DNA of 6,570 bases from Lachnospiraceae bacterium (lineage in GTDB: Bacteria > Bacillota > Clostridia > Lachnospirales > Lachnospiraceae). Each line of letters starts with the position of its first letter. Positions within the stretch are counted from its first letter, which is position 1. Positions 1-5,364 of the stretch are shown here, one piece after another. Where the stretch lies: assembly GCA_017437205.1 (NCBI GenBank), contig JAFSBP010000056.1:1-6570 (forward strand). Reading direction: 5' to 3'. Both the position numbers and the translations under genes were made by a program. The notes under the pieces were generated by a model. It saw only the letters and a list, made by a program, of their open reading frames with translations, was not told the origin of the DNA and did not search any database.

Positions 1-831
1 CCGAATAAATGTCTGATGGCTCATATGCCTTTTCTGGGCAGTTCGGGCTTTGATCTCTATGTGACGGAAGGCGGTACTTGCCTTTATAAGGGATCTTTCA
101 TGCCACCGGTGAATCGTGAGGGAAGCTATGAGTCGCTGATCAATCTGGAAACCCGCGAAATGAGGGATATCACCATTAACTTCCCGTTGTATGACGGTGT
201 GAACGAATTGTACATCGGTCTTGAACCTGATGCGGCATTGGAGGAGGGCGGAACGTATCGCCCGGAACAGCCAATTATTTATTACGGCTCCTCGATCACT
301 CAGGGCGGATGCGCCTCCAGACCGGGAAACAGCTACTCGAACATCATCACCCGCAATCTGAACATTGACCACGTGAATCTGGGATTTTCCGGAAACGCGA
401 AGGGTGAGCAGGTGATGGCGGAATATATCGCGGCTCAGCCCATGAGTCTGTTCTTTATGGATTATGACCACAATGCGCCGAGCGTGGAGCATTTGGAAAA
501 GACCCATGAGGCATTTTACCTGACAATCCGCGAAAAGAATCCGGAGCTGCCCATCATTATGGCCACCAAGACCGATACGTTGAGAGTGCCGAGTTACGCG
601 GAGCTGACCTGGAAACGCAGGGATATTATTTTGAGGACCTATGAAAATGCGCTGAAGCGGGGAGACAAGCAAGTGCGGTTTATCGATGGAAGAACGGTTT
701 TTGATGAGGCGAGCAGGCTTGGCATTGCCGCGGACAGCTGCGCGGTGGATGGATGTCATCCCAACGATCTGGGATTTGCATGCATGGCGAAGGTGTTTGA
801 AGAGGCAATTCGAGAAATTTTGTTTGGATGA
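1..831 (+). CDS. SGNH/GDSL-type hydrolase (probable carbohydrate esterase), 5'-truncated by the window edge
   Basis: The reading frame is open from base 1, so the true start probably lies upstream; the first in-frame ATG is at 16 and has no convincing ribosome binding site. Counting from that ATG, about residues 1-80 look like the beta-rich N-terminal domain found before some SGNH esterases. The hydrolase domain follows. Block I is G-S-S-I-T at 91-95, with Ser93 the likely nucleophile. A Gly in LGFSGN near 124 is the block II candidate and Asn153 in DYDHN the block III candidate. DGCHPND at 245-251 supplies Asp245 and His248. The catalytic set therefore looks complete. Enzymes of this type usually remove acetyl or other acyl groups from sugars or polysaccharides; the substrate cannot be read here. 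No signal peptide is visible, but the true N-terminus is missing. The gene ends in TGA, followed 5 bases later by a hairpin, so it is the last gene of its transcript. Confidence 0.85.
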   Translation, partial: PNKCLMAHMPFLGSSGFDLYVTEGGTCLYKGSFMPPVNREGSYESLINLETREMRDITINFPLYDGVNELYIGLEPDAALEEGGTYRPEQPIIYYGSSITQGGCASRPGNSYSNIITRNLNIDHVNLGFSGNAKGEQVMAEYIAAQPMSLFFMDYDHNAPSVEHLEKTHEAFYLTIREKNPELPIIMATKTDTLRVPSYAELTWKRRDIILRTYENALKRGDKQVRFIDGRTVFDEASRLGIAADSCAVDGCHPNDLGFACMAKVFEEAIREILFG

Positions 832-836
832 AATGT

Positions 837-867
837 CGAAAAACCCAGCAAAATCAAGGGTTTTTCG
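837..867 (+). terminator. Hairpin terminator after the SGNH hydrolase gene
   Basis: A perfect 10-bp inverted repeat (CGAAAAACCC at 837-846, GGGTTTTTCG at 858-867) encloses an 11-base loop. The five T residues lie inside the right arm, with the matching A run in the left arm, and no separate T tract follows. The element could therefore act in both directions. It begins 5 bases after the stop codon, and a promoter starts 7 bases beyond it. Its loop and right arm nearly match the hairpin at 6402-6442. Confidence 0.75.
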
Positions 868-874
868 CAGGGGG

Positions 875-903
875 TTGACAAATAGGAGGTTTTCTGTTAC
901 AAT
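875..903 (+). promoter_or_regulatory. Strong SigA-type promoter for the cell wall hydrolase gene
   Basis: The -35 box TTGACA (875-880) is a perfect consensus. A 17-bp spacer separates it from TACAAT (898-903), which matches the -10 consensus at five of six positions. Transcription should start near 909-911, giving a leader of about 70 bases. The -10 box is embedded in TGTTACAAT, which resembles the repeats that begin just downstream. Confidence 0.88.
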
Positions 904-910
904 CTAAATC

Positions 911-948
911 TGTAACAATTTTGTAACAATTTGAAACAATTTTGTAAC
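911..948 (+). promoter_or_regulatory. TGTAAC direct-repeat array; candidate WalR/YycF-type operator
   Basis: Hexamers begin at 911 (TGTAAC), 922 (TGTAAC), 932 (TGAAAC) and 943 (TGTAAC), so successive starts are 11, 10 and 11 bases apart, about one helical turn. The first pair fits the consensus TGTWAH-N5-TGTWAH, known for WalR (YycF) of Bacillus and Staphylococcus, without mismatch. The second pair (932-948) also has N5 spacing and one mismatch. A further half-site, TGTTAC at 895-900, overlaps the -10 box. The array covers roughly +1 to +38. The next gene encodes a peptidoglycan hydrolase, the typical kind of WalR target. The position downstream of the -10 suggests repression rather than activation; this is inferred from where sites lie in other promoters. 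Other response regulators of the OmpR/PhoB family also bind direct repeats, so the regulator is not certain. Confidence 0.6.
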
Positions 949-979
949 AAATTCTGAGAGTAGTGGAGGAACCCTATTT

Positions 980-2293
980 ATGTCGATAAAAATGAGACAT
1001 ATTATTGCAGGCGTTCTTGCTTTGGTGCTGATGTTCGGTATGACTGATTACACCGGCGGGATCGCAGGCAGCAGTGCAGTGGCCTTCGAGTTGAATAAAG
1101 CACATACTTATAGCGATGTGGAAGCACCCGTGATCCTTGGATATCGGATGTCTCCCACGGCAGAGTTGGTGGGAATTTACACACTGGATCCGGAGATGAT
1201 TAAAGCATTAGAGGCGATTTTTGCTGAAGATGATCAGAAGGAGGAGAGTGCTGATCACGAATTGTCGGGAGCAGAGACAGAGAGCATCGAAACAGAGATG
1301 ACAGAAGATGTAACGGAATCTGAAAGCACAGAGCCTGAGTCTACAGAGCCGGAAACCACAGAGCCGGAGACTGAGGCGCCTCTTCCGTCGGTCTACGACG
1401 GAATCGCTGTTATCACTATTTTTGAGGATTACCTGAATGTGAGAGCTGCCGCGAATGCTGAGGCGGATCTGGTAGGCAGAATGTATCCCGGAAGCCAGGG
1501 CACGATTATTGAGCAGGCGGACGGCTGGTATCACATCGTTTCGGGAAATGTTGACGGATGGATCAGTGGAAAGTATGTTGTGACCGGCATTGACGCGGAG
1601 AATTTCTTGCAGGAACATAATCTGGACACGAGAATCACGGTGGCAACCCCGGAGTTGAATGTTCGTTCACAGGCGAATGCAGACAGTGAATGTGTTGGTT
1701 ACGTTTGGGGCAATGACCGCTTTGCGATTCTTGGTCAGGAGAATGGCTGGTATCTGATTGAGTTTGCACCCGGTCAGAGAGGCTGGGTAAACGGAAGATT
1801 TGTGAGTGTCGGAGCTGATCTGGGAATTGCCATGACTATGGCAGAGGTTGCAGCTTATGAGTATCAAAAGGCAATGGAAGCAAAGGCGGCGTCTGTTGGC
1901 GGCGTGCTTCGCGGCGCGACACCTGCGACAGAGGAGGAAGTGATCCTTTTGGCGGCACTGCTTCGCCACGAGGCTGGTTCCACAAATTATGCGGCTTGTC
2001 TGGCGGTTGCAAATGTAGTCATTAACCGTATGCAGAACGGATATTGGGGAACGGATATGCGCGGCGTTATTTTTGCGCCCGGTCAGTTTCAGTATGTGAA
2101 TGACGGAGCATTGGATAAGTGGATGGCGGATCCGGGGGCTGTTTGCATTGAAGCGGCACGTGATGCGTTGGCCGGAATTAATAATATCGGCGATTATCTT
2201 TTCTTTTGCTCGCCAAAGAGCGCAGAATCCAGATATGATACTTTTACCGTATGGGTACAGGTAGGAGGAAATGTATTCTATAAGAAAAATTAA
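980..2293 (+). CDS. Secreted cell wall hydrolase with two SH3b domains and a SleB/CwlJ-type (Hydrolase_2) catalytic domain
   Basis: The start ATG follows GGAGGA (965-970) with a 9-base spacing. Residues 1-35 form a signal peptide: basic residues, a hydrophobic core at about 8-21, and a likely signal peptidase I site after Ala-Val-Ala at 33-35. Residues 36-85 are of unknown fold. An acidic Thr/Ser/Glu/Pro linker (about 86-135) includes three tandem S/T-T-E-P-E units. Two bacterial SH3 domains follow at about 143-203 and 218-277; each has an LNVR motif, a GWY motif and a closing GW[IV]xG[KR][YF]V motif. The C-terminal domain (about 317-437) resembles the SleB/CwlJ hydrolase family, with Glu331 in RHEAG as the likely catalytic glutamate, then VANVVINR and FAPGQFQ. 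It probably cuts peptidoglycan glycan strands outside the membrane, the SH3 domains anchoring it to the wall. SleB and CwlJ act in spore germination, but linker-bearing SH3 versions in clostridia may serve growth or division. It is transcribed alone, from 875-903 to 2304-2336. Confidence 0.9.
   Translation: MSIKMRHIIAGVLALVLMFGMTDYTGGIAGSSAVAFELNKAHTYSDVEAPVILGYRMSPTAELVGIYTLDPEMIKALEAIFAEDDQKEESADHELSGAETESIETEMTEDVTESESTEPESTEPETTEPETEAPLPSVYDGIAVITIFEDYLNVRAAANAEADLVGRMYPGSQGTIIEQADGWYHIVSGNVDGWISGKYVVTGIDAENFLQEHNLDTRITVATPELNVRSQANADSECVGYVWGNDRFAILGQENGWYLIEFAPGQRGWVNGRFVSVGADLGIAMTMAEVAAYEYQKAMEAKAASVGGVLRGATPATEEEVILLAALLRHEAGSTNYAACLAVANVVINRMQNGYWGTDMRGVIFAPGQFQYVNDGALDKWMADPGAVCIEAARDALAGINNIGDYLFFCSPKSAESRYDTFTVWVQVGGNVFYKKN
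1325..1369 (+). repeat. Three tandem 15-bp repeats encoding S/T-T-E-P-E units
   Basis: Three consecutive 15-bp units start at 1325, 1340 and 1355, each containing ACAGAGCC, and encode residues 116-130 of the hydrolase. They form the core of an extended acidic linker between the N-terminal region and the first SH3 domain. Such in-frame repeats can change copy number between strains without breaking the frame, altering the reach of the catalytic domain. Confidence 0.8.
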
Positions 2294-2303
2294 GTACTGA
2301 ATA

Positions 2304-2336
2304 AAAGCTCCGGCGTTGTCTAAGCGTCGGAGCTTT
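2304..2336 (+). terminator. Rho-independent terminator after the cell wall hydrolase gene
   Basis: A 12-bp stem (2304-2315 with 2325-2336), all Watson-Crick except for one G-U pair (2313/2327), encloses a 9-base loop. The left arm starts AAAGCTCC and the right arm ends GGAGCTTT, followed by CGTT. It lies 10 bases after the stop codon. The T tail is short, but the A run before the stem and the T run at its end suit a terminator. Confidence 0.82.
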
Positions 2337-2396
2337 CGTTCTGCTAAATAATCTGCGGTAAGACCTGCTTTCATCGTAATTTTATGATTTTCGGGA

Positions 2397-2425
2397 TTGT
2401 CAATTTTGCGAAAATAGGGTACTAT
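2397..2425 (+). promoter_or_regulatory. Probable SigA-type promoter of the nfeD-to-dusB operon
   Basis: TTGTCA (2397-2402) lies 17 bp from TACTAT (2420-2425), giving five and four matches to the -35 and -10 consensus sequences. A perfect TATAAT occurs at 2425-2430, but its spacing from that -35 would be 22 bp; it may still help melting or act as an alternative -10. The start would be near 2432-2437, only a few bases before the ribosome binding site at 2441. A 7-bp inverted repeat, ATTTTCG (2387-2393) and CGAAAAT (2409-2415), brackets the -35 box and could be an operator. Confidence 0.65.
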
Positions 2426-2440
2426 ATAATTATCAAAGCA

Positions 2441-2446
2441 GGGAGG
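2441..2446 (+). promoter_or_regulatory. Ribosome binding site that decides the nfeD start
   Basis: GGGAGG ends only one base before the ATG at 2448 but seven bases before the in-frame ATG at 2454. Seven bases is a normal spacing and one is not, so the second ATG is the better start and the protein begins M-D-A-I-L-W. Confidence 0.8.
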
Positions 2447-2453
2447 TATGGAT

Positions 2454-2900
2454 ATGGATGCGATTTTATGGTTGATTGTGATTGTTGTGTGTATCGCAGT
2501 CGAAATCGGGACGCTCGGACTCACCTCGATCTGGTTTGCCGGCGGAGCGCTGACAGCATTTGTTGTGGCATTGTTGTCCGCACCGGGATGGCTGCAGATT
2601 ATTTTGTTTGTAGTGATCTCTGCGCTATTGCTTCTGTTTACCAGACCTTTCGCGGTGAAGTTTATCAACAAGGGCGCGGTGAAGACGAATTACGAAAGTA
2701 TGGCGGGCCGCGTCGGTGAGGTCGTGGAACAGATTGATAATCTGAGAGCGACCGGATGTGTGCGGGTATCCGGACAGGAGTGGACGGCACGCGCAGAGAC
2801 AGAGACGGAGAGTATTCCGGTCGGTTGCGAAGTGATTGTGCAGAGAATTGAAGGTGTTAAACTGATTGTTACACCGATTAAGAAGGAGGAGAAAGCATGA
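2454..2900 (+). CDS. NfeD-family membrane protein (short form)
   Basis: The protein is 148 residues from the preferred ATG. Three hydrophobic segments lie at about 4-20, 25-42 and 47-63. A soluble C-terminal domain of about 84-143 follows, with the small beta-barrel (OB-fold) pattern of NfeD proteins: GRVGEV at the start, G-x-V-x-V-x-G-x-x-W at 101-110 and a final VGCEVIVQRIEGVKLIV stretch. Short NfeD proteins lack the ClpP-like protease domain of the long form and usually sit beside an SPFH gene, as here. The pair is thought to form membrane assemblies that organise other membrane proteins or support membrane quality control; the exact job in clostridia is poorly known. The stop codon overlaps the next start in ATGA, so the two proteins are probably made in coupled amounts. 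It is the first gene of the operon. Confidence 0.88.
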   Translation: MDAILWLIVIVVCIAVEIGTLGLTSIWFAGGALTAFVVALLSAPGWLQIILFVVISALLLLFTRPFAVKFINKGAVKTNYESMAGRVGEVVEQIDNLRATGCVRVSGQEWTARAETETESIPVGCEVIVQRIEGVKLIVTPIKKEEKA

Positions 2901-3853
2901 ATGCAGTATTAGCAGCAGGTGTCGGTGGATTTTTGATTTTGGTATTGGTATTGGTGATTTTGTGGATTTTGGCGTCCTGTATTAAGATTGTTCCCCAGGC
3001 TCAGGCAGTGGTATTGGAGCGTTTGGGTGGATATCGTGCGACCTGGTCCGTTGGTGTACACTTTAAGACACCGTTCATTGACCGCGTGGCAAAGAGAGTA
3101 AACTTGAAAGAGCAGGTGATCGACTTTAAGCCTCAGCCGGTGATCACGAAGGATAACGTTACGATGCAGATTGATACGGTCGTGTTCTTCCAGATTACAG
3201 ACCCGAAACTCTACGCATACGGTGTTGAGAACCCGATGATGGCGATAGAGAACCTGACTGCGACGACCCTTAGAAATATTATCGGCGAGTTGGAGCTGGA
3301 CCAGACGCTTACCTCCCGCGAACTGATCAACACAAACATGAGAGCACTGCTTGATGTGGCGACCGACCCTTGGGGAATTAAGGTAAACCGTGTTGAGCTG
3401 AAGAATATCATTCCCCCCAGAGAGATTCAGGACTCCATGGAGAAGCAGATGAAGGCGGAGCGTGAGCGCCGTGAGAAGATTCTGCAGGCAGAGGGTGAGA
3501 AAAAGTCCACGATTCTGGTAGCAGAGGGTAAGAAAGAGTCTGCGATTTTGGATGCACAGGCTGAGAAAGAGGCGGCTATCCTTCGCGCAGAGGCGAAGAA
3601 GGAAGCGATGATCCGCGAGGCAGAGGGTCAGGCAGAGGCGATTCTGAAGGTTCAGGAGGCGAATGCTCAGGGTATCCGTCTGCTCAAGGACGCAGGAGCT
3701 GACAGTGCAGTGCTTCAGATGAAGAGCCTGGAAGCATTTGCCAAAGCTGCTGACGGAAAAGCGACGAAGATCATTATCCCTTCCGATATTCAGGGGTTGG
3801 CAGGAAGTCTTTCCGCGCTCAGCGAGGTTGTGAAGGAAGGCAAAGCTGAGTAA
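2897..3853 (+). CDS. SPFH/stomatin/prohibitin-family membrane protein (QmcA-like)
   Basis: The 318-residue protein starts with one transmembrane segment (about 5-27). The SPFH (Band 7) domain spans about 30-180 and contains the stomatin-type features ERLGGY, TKDNVTMQID, IIGELELDQTLTSRE and DPWGIKVNRVELKNI. It is followed by a long charged helix (about 180-260) built on a strict 11-residue period. A short C-terminal segment with KIIIPSDI resembles those of stomatin relatives. Members assemble into large ring or cage-like oligomers on the membrane and organise proteins there. GGAGGA at 2885-2890, six bases before the ATG, is the ribosome binding site, and the 4-base overlap with the NfeD gene supports joint function. 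The pairing corresponds to qmcA with its NfeD neighbour in E. coli. I give no symbol because this clade has several similarly named members. Confidence 0.93.
   Translation: MNAVLAAGVGGFLILVLVLVILWILASCIKIVPQAQAVVLERLGGYRATWSVGVHFKTPFIDRVAKRVNLKEQVIDFKPQPVITKDNVTMQIDTVVFFQITDPKLYAYGVENPMMAIENLTATTLRNIIGELELDQTLTSRELINTNMRALLDVATDPWGIKVNRVELKNIIPPREIQDSMEKQMKAERERREKILQAEGEKKSTILVAEGKKESAILDAQAEKEAAILRAEAKKEAMIREAEGQAEAILKVQEANAQGIRLLKDAGADSAVLQMKSLEAFAKAADGKATKIIIPSDIQGLAGSLSALSEVVKEGKAE
3488..3652 (+). repeat. Five tandem 33-bp (11-residue) repeats in the SPFH coiled coil
   Basis: Residues 198-252 divide exactly into five 11-residue units, each starting A-[EQ] and most with I-L near the end; the first is AEGEKKSTILV and the fourth AEAKKEAMIRE. 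At DNA level every unit starts GCA-[GC]AG. An 11-residue period is typical of right-handed or straight coiled coils, and this region probably forms the wall of the SPFH oligomer. The DNA units have diverged, so expansion is old. Confidence 0.85.
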
Positions 3854-3865
3854 TCAGAGCTCTGA
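3854..3865. repeat. Perfect 12-bp palindrome directly after the SPFH stop codon
   Basis: TCAGAGCTCTGA is its own reverse complement and begins on the base after the TAA stop. It has no loop, so it is a poor RNA hairpin, and it is not by itself a terminator. It could be a protein-binding dyad or chance. Confidence 0.5.
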
Positions 3866-3880
3866 TATGAAGTGAATCCG

Positions 3881-3918
3881 GTGGAACCGCTTTCTGTTGT
3901 GGCAGAGGGCGGTTCCAT
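3881..3918 (+). terminator. Long hairpin between the SPFH gene and the small membrane protein gene; possible weak terminator or processing site
   Basis: A 9-bp perfect stem (3882-3890 with 3909-3917) continues inward through six more pairs (3891-3896 with 3903-3908, two of them G-U) to a 6-base loop. An outer G-U pair at 3881/3918 can be added. The structure is strong, but no T run follows, so complete termination is doubtful. I see no convincing promoter between this hairpin and the next gene, so some read-through into the downstream genes is expected. It may lower expression of the second half of the operon or protect the 3' end of the nfeD-SPFH message. Confidence 0.5.
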
Positions 3919-3951
3919 TAAAGCCTAAGAGGGAAGAATGGCGGTGTAAGA

Positions 3952-4254
3952 ATGAAAAAAGTCAAAGCGAGAAATCCCCACAGCCGTCAGTTGTGGATAG
4001 ACCTTGTTCATATTATTATCGGATGTGCAGCCACAGCGATCACTGTGTTCGCATTTTTTGATTTGGATAATCGTATGGGTATGTTTCCCTTTGTGTTTGC
4101 ATTGGCAGCACTTCTGAACTTTATTAACGGAATCCCGCGATTGGGAGGGAATTTTCACCAAAACACACAGTGGAAAACGGGAGTTATGCTGATGGTGGCG
4201 GGAGTGTTCTTGTTGGCATTTGCGGCATTGAGTGCGTATACTCTTTGGAGATAG
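3952..4254 (+). CDS. Small three-helix membrane protein of unknown function
   Basis: The protein is 100 residues with a basic N-terminus (MKKVKARNPHSRQ) and three hydrophobic segments at about 14-36, 43-61 and 76-97. The pattern is positive-inside, placing the N-terminus in the cytoplasm. The loop between helices two and three holds a short polar stretch with one histidine (GGNFHQNTQWK). No catalytic motif is visible. It resembles small uncharacterised membrane proteins that I recall from Lachnospiraceae genomes (possibly the family called DUF6637; unverified). The ATG lacks a good ribosome binding site; AAGAGGGAAG lies about 15 bases upstream and better suits a tiny reading frame at 3938-3949. 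No other in-frame start exists nearby. Its stop codon is two bases before the biotin ligase start, which ties the two into one transcript. Confidence 0.75.
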   Translation: MKKVKARNPHSRQLWIDLVHIIIGCAATAITVFAFFDLDNRMGMFPFVFALAALLNFINGIPRLGGNFHQNTQWKTGVMLMVAGVFLLAFAALSAYTLWR

Positions 4255-4256
4255 GG

Positions 4257-5009
4257 ATGCAGGAACTGAAAATTATATATTTAGATGAAATTGATTCCAC
4301 GAATCGTGAAGCGAGGCGGCTGGGCGATGCCGGAGCTGCGGAAGGTATGGTGGTGGTCGCGGACCGGCAGACCGGAGGAAAAGGACGTTTGGGGCGGACT
4401 TGGTTTTCTCCTGCGGGGACGGGCATATGGATGTCGATTCTCCTCAGACCGAATCTGCCACCGGAGAAGGTATCCGCGATCACACTGATGGCGGCGTTGT
4501 CTGTCTGTCGGGCAATCCGAAGCGAAACGGGTCTTAATACGCAGATTAAGTGGCCGAATGATTTGGTAATTGACGGAAAAAAAGTCTGTGGAATATTAAC
4601 GGAGTCGGTGACATCAGATAGTCAGCTGAAATATGTGGTGTTGGGAATTGGTGTAAATGTAAATCAGACCGAGTTTCCGGAGGGGCTGCCCTATGCATGG
4701 TCTCTCAGAATGACTGCAGGGCGTGAACTGGATCGGGAGAGGTTGATCGAAGGTTGTCTTAACTGTTTGAAGGAAGATTATGAGCGTTATGTGCGAAGTG
4801 GCGATCTTCGGGAGCTTAGACAGAAGTATGAAGCTCATCTGGTAAATCTGAATCAACCGGTGCGGGTGCTTTCTCCTGCGGGAGAATGGACCGGTGTGGC
4901 GAAAGGGATTACCGACGGTGGAGACTTGAACGTTTTAAATGATCAAGGAGAGCTGATCGCAGTGAACTCCGGGGAGGTGTCTGTGCGCGGGGTTTACGGA
5001 TACATTTAA
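4257..5009 (+). CDS. birA: Biotin--[acetyl-CoA carboxylase] ligase, single-function form without DNA-binding domain
   Basis: The enzyme activates biotin with ATP to biotinyl-AMP and transfers it to a lysine of biotin carrier proteins, such as those of acetyl-CoA or other carboxylases, in the cytoplasm. The start chosen is the ATG at 4257, which has GGAG six bases upstream and lies two bases after the previous stop; the frame stays open back to 4170, but that part overlaps the preceding gene. The 250-residue protein shows DSTN at 13-16, the biotin-adenylate loop GGKGRLGR at 40-47 with Trp49, KWPND at 98-102 and GIGVNVN at 130-136. A C-terminal SH3-like domain (about 198-247) ends with GEVSVRG. 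The helix-turn-helix domain of repressor-type BirA proteins is absent, so it should not itself bind an operator. Confidence 0.94.
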   Translation: MQELKIIYLDEIDSTNREARRLGDAGAAEGMVVVADRQTGGKGRLGRTWFSPAGTGIWMSILLRPNLPPEKVSAITLMAALSVCRAIRSETGLNTQIKWPNDLVIDGKKVCGILTESVTSDSQLKYVVLGIGVNVNQTEFPEGLPYAWSLRMTAGRELDRERLIEGCLNCLKEDYERYVRSGDLRELRQKYEAHLVNLNQPVRVLSPAGEWTGVAKGITDGGDLNVLNDQGELIAVNSGEVSVRGVYGYI

Positions 5010-5037
5010 AAATCAGGAAAGAGATAAAAGCAAAACC

Positions 5038-5364
5038 ATGAGAAACGAAGAAAATGTACTGTGCGGAGCAAACTCCTATGCGCAGAAATATTATTTTAAT
5101 ACGCGGTTTGACCGATTACCGGCAACGATTAAGGATGAACTGCAGATACTCTGTGTGACATTTACCGAGGAGGTCGGTGGATGTTTGACGATGGAGTTTA
5201 ACGAGGACGGCGAGCTGGAACTTTTGGTGGACAGCGATGAGCGGGACTATCTGTTTGACGAGATCGGAAGTGTACTGAAGGTAAAGCAGATGCGCATGGA
5301 TCATACAGAATTGTTTGAGGCGCTGGAACTATTTTACCGCGCGTTTTATATGGAGGCAGAGTGA
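5038..5364 (+). CDS. Small acidic cytoplasmic protein of unknown function
   Basis: The protein has 108 residues and is strongly acidic: about 24 Asp/Glu against 10 Lys/Arg. It has no signal peptide or membrane segment. The N-terminal part contains LCGANSYAQKYYFN (8-21), which I recall as a conserved start in an uncharacterised Lachnospiraceae family (possibly DUF6145; unverified). A middle segment with EEVGG (44-48) leads into what looks like two short beta strands around an acidic turn (MEFNEDGELELLV). A C-terminal amphipathic helix follows (TELFEALELFYRAFY, 90-104). Cysteines at 9, 39 and 49 show no metal-binding spacing. The gene lies 28 bases after birA with only a weak, distant ribosome binding site (AGGAAAGAG). 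Its stop overlaps the dusB start by 4 bases, which suggests coupling to dusB. No function can be assigned. Confidence 0.8.
   Translation: MRNEENVLCGANSYAQKYYFNTRFDRLPATIKDELQILCVTFTEEVGGCLTMEFNEDGELELLVDSDERDYLFDEIGSVLKVKQMRMDHTELFEALELFYRAFYMEAE

Noticed and set aside
884..889. Shine-Dalgarno-like AGGAGG between -35 and -10
   Set aside because: It lies upstream of the predicted transcript start and precedes no start codon of a real gene.
686..907. Forward open frame of 73 codons over the end of the esterase gene
   Set aside because: It overlaps the esterase in another frame and runs through the terminator and promoter.
911..953. CRISPR or satellite repeat reading of the TGTAACAATT units
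   Set aside because: The units are 10-11 bases with no unique spacers, only four in number, and lie directly at a promoter, so an operator array is the better explanation.
2425..2430. Perfect TATAAT as the main -10 box of the nfeD promoter
   Set aside because: The only reasonable -35 is 22 bp away; TACTAT at 2420-2425 has the normal 17-bp spacing. It is kept as a possible alternative only.
1667..2671. Long reverse-strand open frame of 334 codons across the end of the hydrolase gene and into nfeD
   Set aside because: It lies opposite two well-supported genes and crosses a terminator and a promoter. Its protein has no recognisable motif and odd composition, and no convincing ribosome binding site was seen.
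4170..4256. Upstream extension of the birA frame, which would add 29 residues
   Set aside because: It overlaps the end of the small membrane protein gene, its sequence is Gly-rich without helix-turn-helix character, and the ATG at 4257 has a properly spaced ribosome binding site.
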